Shown: positions 51,725 to 61,582, counted from the first letter of the stretch. The stretch: DNA of 64,000 nucleotides from Intrasporangium calvum DSM 43043 (GCF_000184685.1 NC_014830.1:1178001-1242000); one strand, 5' to 3'. Numbers and translations: made by a program. The notes: generated by a model from the letters alone, not told the origin.

Positions 51725-52591
51725 ATGGCGACCGTGACGGCACAGATCCTCGACGGCAAGAGCACCCTCGTTTCGATCAAGACCGAGCTGACGGAGCGCG
51801 TCGCCGTCCTTCGGGAGCAGGGGATCGTCCCGGGGCTCGGCACGGTCCTCGTCGGTGACGACCCGGGCAGCCACTGGTACGTCAACGCCAAGCACCGCGA
51901 CTGCGCGGAGATCGGCATCACCAGCATCCGGCGCGACCTGCCCGCCACCGCGACGCAGGCCGAGGTCGAGGCGGTCATCGACGAGCTCAACGCCGACCCG
52001 TCCTGCACCGGGTTCCTCGTCCAGCAGCCGACCGGCCTCGACGAGATGGCGTTGCTCTCCCGGGTGGCCCCGGAGAAGGACGTCGACGGACTGCACCCGA
52101 CCAACCTCGGCTGGCTCGTCCTCGGGCGTCCCGCCCCGCTGCCGTGCACGCCGATGGGCTGCATCGAGCTGCTCCGCCGCTACGACGTGCCGATCAACGG
52201 CGCCAAGGTCGTCGTCGTCGGCCGCGGCCTGACCGTCGGCCGCCCGCTCGGCCTCATCCTCACCCGCAAGTCCGAGAACGCCACGGTGACGCTGTGCCAC
52301 ACCGGCACGAAGGACCTCGCGGCGGAGGTCCGCCAGGCCGACATCGTCATCGCCGCCGCCGGGGTGCCCGGCATCGTCACCGGTGACATGGTCAAGCCGG
52401 GCGCCGCCGTGCTCGACGTCGGCGTGAGCCGGGTCGACGGCAAGATCGCCGGCGACGTCGCCCCCGACGTCGCCGAAGTGGCCGGCTGGGTCAGCCCCAA
52501 CCCGGGAGGGGTCGGCCCGATGACGCGCGCGCTGCTGTTGAGCAACATCGTGCAGGCCGCCGAGGCGCACGCCCGTGCAGTGGCGAGGTAG
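51725..52591 (+). CDS. folD: Methylenetetrahydrofolate dehydrogenase/cyclohydrolase FolD
   Basis: 288-aa bifunctional one-carbon enzyme. [19 protein letters not shown] carries the catalytic Tyr and Lys. [20 protein letters not shown] and [14 protein letters not shown] shape the folate site, and [20 protein letters not shown] binds [22 protein letters not shown] is the usual end. It supplies 10-formyl-THF for purine synthesis, including the PurH reaction, which explains why folD and purH are normally near neighbours. It overlaps the DUF3017 gene by 17 bp. Confidence 0.96.
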   Translation: MATVTAQILDGKSTLVSIKTELTERVAVLREQGIVPGLGTVLVGDDPGSHWYVNAKHRDCAEIGITSIRRDLPATATQAEVEAVIDELNADPSCTGFLVQQPTGLDEMALLSRVAPEKDVDGLHPTNLGWLVLGRPAPLPCTPMGCIELLRRYDVPINGAKVVVVGRGLTVGRPLGLILTRKSENATVTLCHTGTKDLAAEVRQADIVIAAAGVPGIVTGDMVKPGAAVLDVGVSRVDGKIAGDVAPDVAEVAGWVSPNPGGVGPMTRALLLSNIVQAAEAHARAVAR

Positions 52592-52856
52592 CGGGTTCGT
52601 CGTCCTCGGCTGGTGGTACGTCGTCGCCGTCCTCGGGGCCGTCGGGGTGCTGCTGATGGCCTTCGGCGACGTGCGCTGGGGCGGCCGCATCATGGCCGGC
52701 GGGCTCTTCTTCGGCGCCTTCGTCCGGCTGGTCGCGCGGCCGGCCCGCAAGGCCGGTGGGTTGAACGCGCGCTCCCGTGCGGTCGATGTGCTCCTGTTGC
52801 TGGGGTTGGCCATCGGCATCCTCGTCGCGTCCGCGACGGTCAAGCTCGACGTCTGA
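52575..52856 (+). CDS. DUF3017 membrane protein
   Basis: 93-aa protein with three hydrophobic segments ([36 protein letters not shown] and [20 protein letters not shown]). DUF3017 genes sit between folD and mdh in many actinobacteria, as here. GTG start inside the folD end. Function unknown. Confidence 0.85.
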   Translation: MQWRGSGFVVLGWWYVVAVLGAVGVLLMAFGDVRWGGRIMAGGLFFGAFVRLVARPARKAGGLNARSRAVDVLLLLGLAIGILVASATVKLDV

Positions 52857-52867
52857 GCTGAGTCTCC

Positions 52868-52889
52868 GTCGAGAGTGCACTTCGTGCCG
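52868..52889. repeat. Motif B between DUF3017 and the GerMN lipoprotein gene
   Basis: GTCGAGAGTGCACTTCGTGC, a motif B copy with one change, followed by GCCGGGCCCAGC, the usual junction toward motif A. It lies between convergent genes. Confidence 0.75.
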
Positions 52890-52933
52890 GGCCCAGCCCC
52901 ATCGAGTCAACTGGCGCGACGCCCCTCGCGGGT

Positions 52934-53611
52934 TCAGCGCTGCGTGGCGCGCGCCCCCGGGATCGGAGCGTTCTCCTTCGCCAGGACGGCGAAGTCCTCG
53001 GCGGTCAGGGGACCGGCCGTCAGCACCCCATCGGGCAGGGGCGCCTCGATGCGTTCGCCATCGACCGTGAGGAGCACGGAGTCGATGCCTGGGACGGACG
53101 CGAGACTGAGAACGATCTGGCCGACCGCGTGGGGCAGCCGCCGAGCGGACGGCGCCGGGTCGCCGGTCTGGACCTCGACCTCGGCCAGCCCGTCGGTGAT
53201 GCTGTTGAGCGTGAGCTGGACGTCCGGGCCGAGCGCCGTCGACAAGCCGGACATCCGCTCGAGCTCGCTCGGCCCTTGGGAGAGCCGGGCCAGCACGGTG
53301 GCGGCGGCGCCTGCATCGTCGCTGGCCGCAGCGCCGGCCTCGACGGCATAGAGCCGGTCGGAGTCGTCCAGCCAGTAGATGTACGGTCCGCGGGTGGCGG
53401 CCTCGCTCGTCCTCGGCGTCGGCGGGGGGGCCGGCTCCATGAGGTTGTACGGGACCTCGGTGATCGTCATCGGTGGGGAGCTGGCGGGGACACCGCATCC
53501 GGCGAGGAAACCGGCGACGAGCAGCCAGACGGCTATCGCGACCGAGCGGCTTCGACGCGAGATCCGACTCAGCCGACGGTTCACCGCGCGCACTCTGATG
53601 TCACGGCTCAT
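52934..53611 (-). CDS. GerMN-domain lipoprotein
   Basis: 225-aa exported lipoprotein. A basic N terminus and hydrophobic core end at LVAGFLAGCGVPASS (lipobox Cys near residue 39). The mature part holds a GerMN/LpqB-like fold (ATVLARLSQGPSELE, LNSITDGLAEVEVQ, VLTVDGERIEAPLPDG). It begins one base inside the kinase stop (TGATG), so it is the third gene of a regulator-kinase-lipoprotein operon. In related systems (MtrAB-LpqB, CseABC) the lipoprotein modulates the sensor kinase from outside the membrane, the likely role here. Confidence 0.85.
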   Translation of the reverse strand: MSRDIRVRAVNRRLSRISRRSRSVAIAVWLLVAGFLAGCGVPASSPPMTITEVPYNLMEPAPPPTPRTSEAATRGPYIYWLDDSDRLYAVEAGAAASDDAGAAATVLARLSQGPSELERMSGLSTALGPDVQLTLNSITDGLAEVEVQTGDPAPSARRLPHAVGQIVLSLASVPGIDSVLLTVDGERIEAPLPDGVLTAGPLTAEDFAVLAKENAPIPGARATQR

Positions 53612-54983
53612 CACTCCCCTTCCTCGCTCAGCGGCAGCGCGAGGGTGAACCGCGCGCCACCCTCGGCTCGGTCCTCGCACCACACAGACCCACCGTGGGC
53701 TCGTGCGGTTTCTTCCACGAGGCTGAGCCCGAGGCCCGTGCCCTGGCGCGAACCGCGGGAACCGGACCGCGCGAACCGTTCGAAGATGAGCTCCCGATCG
53801 GCCTCCGGCACGCCCGGACCGGCGTCGTCGACCCGGATCAGGGCTCGACCGTTGCTCGTGGTCACGTTCACCGCGGACAGCCCCCCGCCGTGCAGGTCGG
53901 CGTTGTCGAACAGGTTGACGAGAGCACGGTTCAGCTCCTGTTTGTCGGCAAGGACGCGCACGGGCTGCGTCGGGACACTGAGCAGCTCGGTGGCGCGGTG
54001 GTTCTCCGAGAGGGCGTGCGCCACCAGGTCTCGAAGGTCGACGTCGACGACATCTCGGTGGGCGGTGCCCGCGTCGAGCCGGCCGAGCTCGAGCAGGTGC
54101 TCCAACGCTCGACGGAGGCGGTCGACCTCTCCCTCGACGAGCTCGACCGCTCTCTGCGCGCGCAGGGGGAGCTCGTTGCGGGAGCCGGCGAGCACGTCGA
54201 CGCTGGTCATCAGGGTGGTGACCGGAGACCGCAGCTCATGGCTGACGTCGGCTGCGAAGCGCGCGTCGCGTTGGACCCGTTCCTCCAGCGCTTCGACCAT
54301 CGTGTTGAAGGATCCGACGATGACGGACAGGTCCGGATCCTCGGTTGCGCCCAGACGGGTGTCCATCTGCCCGGCGGCGATCCGTGCGGCCGCGGTGGCA
54401 ACGCTCTCCAGCGGCGCGATGGCGCGCGCGGCAGCGGCCCGCGACATGAGTGTCCCGCCGATGGTCGTCAGTGCGGCAAAGGCGGCGAGGACGCTGCCGA
54501 GGGTGGTGAGCGTCGAGTCGAGCTCTGAAGCGGAGGCGATCTGGTAGAAGTTCGCCTCGACTGCTGGAAGGGGGACGCCGACGACGATGACCGGCCGGCC
54601 GTCCAGGCGGCTCCATGCCACTCCCGCCAGGCCGGAACGGACGACCTGCCGCACCTCGGGCGCGATGGCGTCCTCGGCGACGTTGAGCGAGGATGAGTAC
54701 CAACGCTCCTGGCGCTTGACGAGCACGACCGACCCGGACGAGCCGGGCACGCTGGCGAGGACCTCGATGACGTCGGACCCGCGGGTGCGCAGCCCGTCGC
54801 GGACCATCGACGCGCTGGCGAACGCCTGCTGCGCCGCGGTCTGCTCGCGCTGGCCGATGAGGAACTCACGGGCCGCGAGGTAGGTCCCGCCTGCGAGGAT
54901 TGCGGAGACGACGAGAGCGAGGCTGGCGAAGGAGAGGGTGATGGTCGTTCGCAGGCTGAGCGGCCGCAGCCGAGCAAACCGTT

Positions 54984-54987
<4 letters not shown>
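53611..54987 (-). CDS. Sensor histidine kinase, MtrB/CseC-like
   Basis: 458-aa membrane kinase. Helix 1 is SLRTTITLSFASLALVVSAI, followed by an extracytoplasmic domain of ~130 residues and helix 2 (LTTLGSVLAAFAALTTIGGT). A HAMP region precedes the phosphoacceptor site FAADVSHELRSPVTTLMTSV. The ATPase lobe has ALVNLFDNADLHGGG, RVDDAGPGVP and GTGLGLSLVEETARAHGG. The GTG at 54987 is chosen because it overlaps the response-regulator stop (GTGA) and gives MKRFARLRPLSL; the longer opening upstream is regulator sequence in another frame. Confidence 0.92.
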
Positions 54988-55685
<698 letters not shown>

Positions 55686-55800
55686 CTCGCGATTGTGCCA
55701 GCGCTGGGGCTCCCTGACAGCCGCGCGACTGTGCCTGAAAGGCGTCAGTCACACAATCGCAAAGAAGCCGTCCATCTGGTCGTCATGTCGCGGCGGCAGG

Positions 55801-56103
55801 GTGGAAGACGTGAACGAGTCAGGTCTGGTCCACGTGACCTTGGACGAGCGATCCCTGCCGCACGATCTGCTCCTGCTCCGTGCCAGCACGGCCGAGTGCC
55901 TGACTCGCGGGCGCGGGAGCGTCGTCGTCGACATCTCGTCGCTGCGCCGACTCTCCTCGGAGACGATCGCCGCGCTCTTGTGGACGCGGCGCAAGTGCAG
56001 CGGCCTCGGCATCGGCTTCACGATCGTGGGGGCCAGGGCAGCGGCGGCCCAGTCGCTCAGCCGGTGCGGGATGGCGGAACAGCTCACCGTGGGAGGCGGA
56101 TGA
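55801..56103 (+). CDS. STAS-domain protein
   Basis: 100-aa protein resembling anti-sigma-factor antagonists. HVTLDERSLPHDLLLLRAST leads to RGSVVVDISSLRRLSSETIA and AALLWTRRKCSGLGIGFTIV, the beta-alpha pattern of a STAS domain, and ends SLSRCGMAEQLTVGGG. The Ser pair in SSLRRLSSE is where SpoIIAA-type proteins are phosphorylated. GTG 55801 or GTG 55810 may be the start. It overlaps the next gene by 4 bp (ATGA). No anti-sigma kinase gene is beside it. Confidence 0.7.
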   Translation: MEDVNESGLVHVTLDERSLPHDLLLLRASTAECLTRGRGSVVVDISSLRRLSSETIAALLWTRRKCSGLGIGFTIVGARAAAAQSLSRCGMAEQLTVGGG

Positions 56104-56618
56104 TGGCGGTGCAGGTGACCGATCGGGGTGCCATCCGGACCCATGACGGCCCGGGCGGCTGGCACATCACCCTGGTCGAGTGTCCCGACGGACTGTCCAA
56201 CGTCTCCACGGTCCGCGGCGTGACCCGGGTGTTTGTCGCGGACCTGCCTGCACCCGGCTCCACGGGCCCGAGCTGTTTCGCTGCCGCCGCGTGCACGCCG
56301 GACGGCGACGCGCTCGTGCTGTCCCGGCAGGCGCCACCTGCGCTGATCATCTCCGACCGCGGGTACCGCCGGGCACCGGTCGTTCCGGGGACTGATGAGC
56401 TGGTCGACGTCGACGACGACGAGATGATCCTCATCTTCTCCTCGACCGTCTTCGAGGAGATGCCGCAGCGGCTGGCTCGCGTCCTGCACGGTCACCCAGA
56501 GGAGCTGCTGAGGTCCGACCCGGGCGCCTTTCTGCTCGATGTCTTCGAGGAGACCGGGTCCGGGGCCGGCGCGGTGATCACTCGCGGTGCAACCCACCCA
56601 GATGGAGGGCCAGCGTGA
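56100..56618 (+). CDS. Hypothetical protein in the STAS operon
   Basis: 172-aa protein I do not recognise with certainty. Acidic stretches (TDELVDVDDDEMILIFSSTV) near the middle and a C-terminal helix (LLDVFEETGSGAGAVITRG) give the feel of a degenerate SpoIIE/PP2C-like fold, which would fit next to a STAS protein, but no metal-binding Asp-Gly motif is clear. ATG 56100 is preceded by GGAGGCGG and overlaps the STAS stop. The following small gene overlaps its stop. Confidence 0.6.
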   Translation: MMAVQVTDRGAIRTHDGPGGWHITLVECPDGLSNVSTVRGVTRVFVADLPAPGSTGPSCFAAAACTPDGDALVLSRQAPPALIISDRGYRRAPVVPGTDELVDVDDDEMILIFSSTVFEEMPQRLARVLHGHPEELLRSDPGAFLLDVFEETGSGAGAVITRGATHPDGGPA

Positions 56619-56800
56619 CCCCTGTTTCAGCGTTCGTGGCGGCACTCGCGGAGGAGCATCGTCTCGCCCATGCCGAGCTTCAGGCGGCGGAGCAGACCGG
56701 GGACGAGGTGAGGCGATCATTGGCGCTGGGGCGCCTCGCGGACCTGCAGGAGATCGCGTCGCGCAGCCTCGACGTCGTCTCGCTGGACGCGATGAGCTGA
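56615..56800 (+). CDS. 61-aa helical protein, function unknown
   Basis: Short, mostly alpha-helical and charged protein (FVAALAEEHRLAHAELQAAE, VRRSLALGRLADLQEIASRS). The GTG start overlaps the stop of the previous gene (GTGA), the coupling used throughout this operon, which supports that it is real. No known family was recognised. The end (SLDAMS) is followed by motif A. Confidence 0.6.
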   Translation: MTPVSAFVAALAEEHRLAHAELQAAEQTGDEVRRSLALGRLADLQEIASRSLDVVSLDAMS

Positions 56801-56807
56801 TCAGGCC

Positions 56808-56822
56808 GTATGCCGCTGGGCT
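56808..56822. repeat. Motif A between the STAS operon and mdh
   Basis: GTATGCCGCTGGGCT, an exact motif A copy 7 bases after the stop of the 61-aa gene. Confidence 0.8.
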
Positions 56823-56924
56823 GAGTCCACACCCGACGTACCCGGGCGCCCGACGCCAGGGCCGAGCCGGCAGGAAATGGACCTGGTCGGCGGAGCCAGC
56901 CCACCAGCACACGACCCCGAACGA

Positions 56925-56968
56925 CGTCGAGTGTGCAGTTCGTGTCGACACGAACTGCACACTCGACG
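56925..56968. repeat. 44-bp perfect palindrome made of two motif B copies
   Basis: Direct B (GTCGAGTGTGCAGTTCGTGT) and its exact complement abut without spacer; arms are 22 bp. It lies 18 bp after the mdh stop on the opposite strand and between convergent genes, so it may act as a terminator. Confidence 0.92.
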
Positions 56969-56986
56969 AAGGGGGCTGGCGGAGCC

Positions 56987-57967
56987 TCAGATGAGGCCGA
57001 GCTCCTTGACCTGGTCGCGCTCGGACTCGAGGCGCGCCACCGAGGCGGCGATCCGCTCACGCGAGAAGTCGTTGAGCTCGATGCCCTGGACGATCTCGTA
57101 CTTCCCGTCCTTCACGACGCACGGGAACGACGAGACGATGCCCTCGGTCACGCCGTAGGAGCCGTCGGACGGGACCGACATCGACACCCAGTCCTCGGTG
57201 CCCTTGACCCAGTCGCGCATGTGGTCGATCGTCGCGTTCGCGGCGGAGGCGGCCGACGACAGACCGCGGGCCGCGATGATCGCGCCGCCGCGCTTGGCCA
57301 CGGTGGGGATGTACTCGTCCGTGATCCAGGACTGCTCGACGAGGTCCGCCGCGACCTTGCCGCCGACCTTGGTGTTGAACAGGTCCGGGTACATCGAGTC
57401 GTCGTGGTTGCCCCAGATCGCCAGGTGGGTGATCTCGGTGACGCTGACGCCGAGCTTCTTGGCGAGCTGCGTCTTGGCGCGGTTGTGGTCGAGTCGCGTC
57501 AGGGCGTTGAAGCGCTCGCGGGGGATGTCGGGGGCGTTGGACATCGCGATGAGCGCGTTGGTGTTGGCCGGGTTGCCGGTGACGAGGACCTTGATGTCGT
57601 CGGCGGCGTTGTCGCCCAGCGCCTTGCCCTGGCCGGTGAAGATCTTGCCGTTCGCGGCGAGCAGGTCGGCGCGGTCCATGCCCTCCTTGCGCGGCATGGC
57701 GCCGACGAGCATGGCGAGGTTGGTTCCGTTGAAGATGGCGTTGGGGTCGTCGCCGATCTCGACGCCGGCGAGGGTCGGGAACGCGCAGTCGTCGAGCTCC
57801 ATGACGACACCCTCGAGGGCCTTGAGCGCCGGGGTGATCTCGAGGAGGCGGAGCTCGACCGGGGTGTCCGGGCCGAGGAGGGCCCCGCTCGCGATGCGGA
57901 AGAGGAGGCTGTAGCCGATCTGGCCGGCAGCGCCGGTGACGGCGACTTTCACGGGGGGTGTGCTCAC
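56987..57967 (-). CDS. mdh: Malate dehydrogenase
   Basis: 326-aa NAD-dependent TCA-cycle enzyme. [20 protein letters not shown] is the NAD-binding loop, [17 protein letters not shown] holds the mobile-loop Arg residues, [19 protein letters not shown] follows, and TRLDHNRAK and [13 protein letters not shown] carry the Asp-His catalytic pair. The length and motifs are those of the actinobacterial cytosolic-type enzyme. GTG 57967 follows GAAGGG. It marks the right side of the purH-folD-mdh housekeeping neighbourhood. Confidence 0.96.
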   Translation of the reverse strand: MSTPPVKVAVTGAAGQIGYSLLFRIASGALLGPDTPVELRLLEITPALKALEGVVMELDDCAFPTLAGVEIGDDPNAIFNGTNLAMLVGAMPRKEGMDRADLLAANGKIFTGQGKALGDNAADDIKVLVTGNPANTNALIAMSNAPDIPRERFNALTRLDHNRAKTQLAKKLGVSVTEITHLAIWGNHDDSMYPDLFNTKVGGKVAADLVEQSWITDEYIPTVAKRGGAIIAARGLSSAASAANATIDHMRDWVKGTEDWVSMSVPSDGSYGVTEGIVSSFPCVVKDGKYEIVQGIELNDFSRERIAASVARLESERDQVKELGLI

Positions 57968-58089
57968 GGGAGGCCCTTCACATCAGTGTGGCTGTGGACG
58001 CATTCGAAACTACCAGCCGGGTCGGGGGCCCCGCACCCGCGGGCGGGCCCCGTGACGTGGGTCACGGTTCCGTCCCGAGGGGTGATGCC

Positions 58090-58104
58090 GTATGCCGCTG
58101 GGCG
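58090..58104. repeat. Motif A upstream of mdh
   Basis: GTATGCCGCTGGGCG, motif A with one terminal change, 122 bp before the mdh start and 97 bp after the aldolase stop. Confidence 0.7.
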
Positions 58105-58201
58105 CGCTCTCGCCGCGAGGTGGCCGTGGCAGGTCGGTCGCGTTCGCGGGCGGGCAAGCGTCCATGGCCGCGGCGGCGGCGTGGGTCGGGGCGCTGGCTC
58201 G

Positions 58202-59050
58202 CTAGCCCGCTTCGAAGGTGGCGAGGGTGCGGCTGACCTGGTTTCGCGCCTCGTCCGACCAGGAGCGCATGACCGACTCGAGGTTGGCGCCGTGTGCGAT
58301 GGCCGCGGGCACCGTCGCGGCGAGGCGCTCGAGGACGGCCGTGCGCAGCTCGGTGTTGACGTTGATCTTGCCCACGCCGGAGGTGATGCACCGGCGCACC
58401 GTCAGCGGTGACAGCCCGGAGGCGCCGTGCAGCACGAGGGGGAGGTCTACCTCGGCGGCGATGGCGTCGAGGCGCTCGTGGTCGATGACCGGGTCCCCGA
58501 GGTAGCTGCCGTGGACGTTGCCGATGGAGACCGCGAGCAGGTCGACCCCCGTCTGCGCGACGAAGTCCTTGGCCTGGGCCGGGTCCGTGAGACCGGCGGC
58601 CCCGGCCGCGACCAGCGCGGCCACGTCCTCGTTGCCCTCGATCCGGCCCAGCTCGGCCTCGAGCGCGACGTCGTGGTCCGCAAGCAGCTCGCGCGCCTGC
58701 AGGACCAGGGCGACGTTCGCCGCGTAGCCGCCCTTGGACCCGTCGACGAGGACTGCGTCGGCGCCGGCTTCGACGGTTCTGAGGATCAGATCGAGGTCGC
58801 CGGCGTGGTCCAGCTGGATGGACACGGGGACCGGGGCGTGGTCAGCGAGGGTCCGCAGGGCCCTGACGAGCGTCTGCCCGTAGGTGGTCGCAGCGGTCGA
58901 CGGCGAGACGAGGAGCACCACACCCTCGTCCCGGTCCGCTGCGGCGGCGACGACCGCAGCCGCCGTGGTGAGGTCGTAGCAGGTGAACGCCCCAGCGGCG
59001 CGTCCGGCGCTCTGGGCGGATCTGACGAGGGTGTCGAGTCGAGTGCGCAT
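58202..59050 (-). CDS. Class II fructose-bisphosphate aldolase family enzyme (GatY/KbaY-like)
   Basis: 282-aa zinc-dependent aldolase. VSIQLDHAGDLDLILRTVEA carries the catalytic Asp and a zinc His. DAVLVDGSKGGYAANVAL, DLLAVSIGNVHGSYLGDP and LPLVLHGASGLSPLTVRRCI supply the other zinc ligands and the phosphate site, and GVGKINVNTELRTAVLERL is the family end. ATG 59050 with GGAG upstream. It is divergent from a GntR regulator whose likely operator lies in the shared promoter, so it belongs to the acid-sugar system to its right. A DHAP- or triose-phosphate-forming cleavage is expected; the true substrate is unknown. Confidence 0.85.
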   Translation of the reverse strand: MRTRLDTLVRSAQSAGRAAGAFTCYDLTTAAAVVAAAADRDEGVVLLVSPSTAATTYGQTLVRALRTLADHAPVPVSIQLDHAGDLDLILRTVEAGADAVLVDGSKGGYAANVALVLQARELLADHDVALEAELGRIEGNEDVAALVAAGAAGLTDPAQAKDFVAQTGVDLLAVSIGNVHGSYLGDPVIDHERLDAIAAEVDLPLVLHGASGLSPLTVRRCITSGVGKINVNTELRTAVLERLAATVPAAIAHGANLESVMRSWSDEARNQVSRTLATFEAG

Positions 59051-59145
59051 GGGTCTCCGGGGGATCGGCGAGGCTGTTGGGAAGGCGGAGGTGGAGCCAG
59101 CCGCCAGGCCGGGCTTGTCGGATGGCGATCTGGTTGCTACCGTAG

Positions 59146-59162
59146 CAGTCCTCAGAGGTCTG
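59146..59162. promoter_or_regulatory. Candidate GntR operator in the aldolase/GntR promoter
   Basis: CAGTCCTCAGAGGTCTG, a 17-bp inverted repeat with one mismatch. It equals the perfect palindrome at 60051-60067 except for that base and the central position. It lies 16 bp before the GntR start and 96 bp before the divergent aldolase start. Confidence 0.75.
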
Positions 59163-59177
59163 ATGAGTGGAGCAAAG

Positions 59178-59888
59178 ATGCCACGGGTGAGCTTGGTCGA
59201 GACGGTCACCGACCGTCTGCTCGACCGCATCATCTCCGGGGAGTTCCCCGAGGGCTCTGCGCTGCCCCCCGAGGCCGCCCTCGCAGAGCAGTCGGGCGCC
59301 TCCCGGCTCACCGTGAGAGAAGCGGTCCGGGTCCTCTCGTCCCAGCACGTCGTGCGAGCCCTTCAGGGGCGCGGCACCTTCGTCAACCCGGTCACTCGAT
59401 GGACCTCGCTCGAGGCGCTGGTCCGGATGCAGCGAGGCGACGCGTCCAAAGTCATCGCTCAGCTCGTCGAGGTCCGCGCCATGATCGAGGTCGGCGCAGC
59501 GGAGCTCTTCGCTGTTCGGGTCAGCAACGAGGACCTCGCGGGGCTGCGCGGGTATGTCGAGCAGATGCGGGCTGCCCACGACCGCACCGATGTGGGCGCC
59601 TTCGTGGCGGCGGACCTCGCGTTCCACGACCTGATCCTGGACGGCTGCGGCAACCCGTTCGTGCCGGCGACCTTCCTGCCCATCTCCCGGGCCCTGCGGG
59701 ACGCCAGGACACGCACCTCGTCGGTGACCCAGATCCGTGAGCACGCCATCGTCGAGCACTCCAGCATCATCGAGGCTCTGGAGACGGGCTCCGCGGAAGC
59801 GGCCGCGGCTGCCATGCGCTCCCACCTGATCCAGACGCGCGACGATGCCCGTCGCTATCTCCAGGCGACCGGAGACGGATCGACCTGA
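59178..59888 (+). CDS. GntR-family regulator, FadR subfamily
   Basis: 236-aa regulator. VSLVETVTDRLLDRIISGEF and LPPEAALAEQSGASRLTVRE form the N-terminal winged helix, and LQGRGTFVNP the wing. The C-terminal all-helical FCD domain (residues ~85-230) contains the metal-site pattern DLAFHDLILDGCGNPF and HAIVEHSSIIEALETG. The start at 59178 is chosen because GGAG stands 6 bp before it; ATG 59163 falls next to the operator. It probably represses the aldolase, itself and the kinase operon through the CAGACCTC-type sites, released by an acid-sugar metabolite. Confidence 0.9.
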   Translation: MPRVSLVETVTDRLLDRIISGEFPEGSALPPEAALAEQSGASRLTVREAVRVLSSQHVVRALQGRGTFVNPVTRWTSLEALVRMQRGDASKVIAQLVEVRAMIEVGAAELFAVRVSNEDLAGLRGYVEQMRAAHDRTDVGAFVAADLAFHDLILDGCGNPFVPATFLPISRALRDARTRTSSVTQIREHAIVEHSSIIEALETGSAEAAAAAMRSHLIQTRDDARRYLQATGDGST

Positions 59889-60050
59889 TGCCATGACATC
59901 GATCCAGTGAGCCACTGACCCACTGACCTCCTGAGCTGCCCGCAGGCCCCACCCCTGGCAACCGAGGTGGGACCCAGCTCCGCCGGGCCGCATCGGCTCG
60001 GTCCTCGGTCCGCCCACCACCCCCACTCACCCCCTACCCGCGCTCGACGA

Positions 60051-60067
60051 CAGACCTCTGAGGTCTG
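60051..60067 (+). promoter_or_regulatory. Candidate GntR operator before the OtnK-like kinase operon
   Basis: CAGACCTCTGAGGTCTG is a perfect 8+8 palindrome with a central T, 16 bp before the kinase start. Together with the matching site at 59146-59162 it defines a regulon of both transcripts. Confidence 0.8.
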
Positions 60068-60082
60068 AGGAATGGAGATACC

Positions 60083-61534
60083 GTGTCCACCGACGTACTC
60101 GGCAGGCAGACGAAGGAGCTGCTCCTCGCCGGACTGCCCGACCCCCTGACGGTGACGGCATCCGACGTCCGCGCGGCGCGGGCAGCGACGACACCACGTC
60201 GCCTCGTGGTCCTCGACGACGACCCCACAGGGACCCAGTCCGTCGGGGACCTCCCGGTCCTGACCAGCTGGACCGAGGGCGACCTCGCCTGGGCCTTCGG
60301 GACGGGCGCCCCGGCGGTCTATGTGATGACCAACACGCGCAGCCTCGACCCGCAGGACGCGGCCCGGCGCAACTCGGAGGCAGCCGGCAACGCCCTGCTC
60401 GCAGCCGCCCGTGTCGGCGTCGAGGTCGACTTCGTGTCCCGCTCGGACTCGACGCTGCGCGGCCACTATCCGCTCGAGCCGGACGTGCTGACGCAGGTGC
60501 TCGCCGAGTCCGGCGTTGCCGTCGACGGCGTGGTGATCGTCCCGGCGTTCGGCGAGGCCGGGCGGATCACCGTGCGGTCGGTCCACTACGCCGGCTCGGA
60601 GGCGGAGGGCTACGTGCCCGCGAGCGAGACCGAGTTCGCCAAGGACGCCACCTTCGGGTACGCCTCATCCGACCTGCGCGACTGGGTCGAGGAGAAGACC
60701 GGGGGTCGGATCGCGGCGCACGACGTCACCGCGATCACCCTCGATCTGCTCCGGTCCGGCCCCGGCGCCGTGGCCGAGGTGCTTGGCTCGCTCACCGACG
60801 CCCAGCCCGTCGTCGTCGACATCGTCGAGGAGTCGGACCTGCGCGTCCTCGCCCTCGCACTGCTGCAGGCAGAGGCAGCAGGGAAGCGGTTCGTCCACCG
60901 GGTCGGGCCGCCCTTCGTCCGCGCCCTGATCGGCCAGGACGTGCTCGAACCCCTCACCTCCGCCGATGTGGCCGCGATTCGGGCCGGCGGCAAGGGCGAG
61001 ACGTCTCCGTACGGCCTCGTCGTCGTCGGCTCCCACGTTGCGCTGACGACCCGCCAGCTGGCCCGGCTCGAGGAGCGGCAGGCGCCCGTCGTCGTCACGA
61101 TCGACGTCGAGCAGGTGCTCGGCGCCGGCCGGGCTGACCACCTCGACGGTGTCGTCGCCGACACGGTCAAGGCGCTCGCCGAGGGCAACGTGGTGGTCCG
61201 GACGTCTCGCGTCCTCGTCACCGGTGCCGACGCAGGCGGCTCCCTCGACATCGCCCGACAGGTCTCCGACGCCGTCGTCGAGGTCGTCCACCGCGTCCTG
61301 GAGGCGGCGCCGCCGCGGTTCGTCGTCGCCAAGGGCGGGATCACATCGTCCGACGTCGCGAGTCGCGGTCTCGAGATCTCCCGCGCGATGGTCCGGGGGC
61401 CGATGCTGCCCGGCATCGTCTCGCTCTGGGAGCCGACCGAGGGCCCGGCGCGAGGCATCCCCTACATCGTCTTCGCCGGCAACGTCGGCAGCGACGCGAG
61501 CCTCGCGGACGTCGTGGCGAAGCTCACCGACTGA
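60083..61534 (+). CDS. Four-carbon acid sugar kinase (OtnK/DUF1537 family)
   Basis: 483-aa kinase. The N-terminal domain has LVVLDDDPTGTQSVGDLPVL, VMTNTRSLDPQDA and VSRSDSTLRGHYPLEPDVLT. The C-terminal nucleotide domain has VVGSHVALTTRQLARLEE and, near the end, FVVAKGGITSSDVASRGLEI and PYIVFAGNVGSDASL. OtnK phosphorylates 3- or 2-oxo-tetronates produced by LtnD/DenD dehydrogenases in threonate and erythronate use. GTG start with a GGAG upstream. First gene of an operon with an LtnD-like dehydrogenase and a GntP transporter. Confidence 0.9.
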   Translation: MSTDVLGRQTKELLLAGLPDPLTVTASDVRAARAATTPRRLVVLDDDPTGTQSVGDLPVLTSWTEGDLAWAFGTGAPAVYVMTNTRSLDPQDAARRNSEAAGNALLAAARVGVEVDFVSRSDSTLRGHYPLEPDVLTQVLAESGVAVDGVVIVPAFGEAGRITVRSVHYAGSEAEGYVPASETEFAKDATFGYASSDLRDWVEEKTGGRIAAHDVTAITLDLLRSGPGAVAEVLGSLTDAQPVVVDIVEESDLRVLALALLQAEAAGKRFVHRVGPPFVRALIGQDVLEPLTSADVAAIRAGGKGETSPYGLVVVGSHVALTTRQLARLEERQAPVVVTIDVEQVLGAGRADHLDGVVADTVKALAEGNVVVRTSRVLVTGADAGGSLDIARQVSDAVVEVVHRVLEAAPPRFVVAKGGITSSDVASRGLEISRAMVRGPMLPGIVSLWEPTEGPARGIPYIVFAGNVGSDASLADVVAKLTD

Positions 61535-61582
61535 ACCAACCCCGAACAGCATCAGCCAAACCCGTTCAAGGAGGAACAACCC

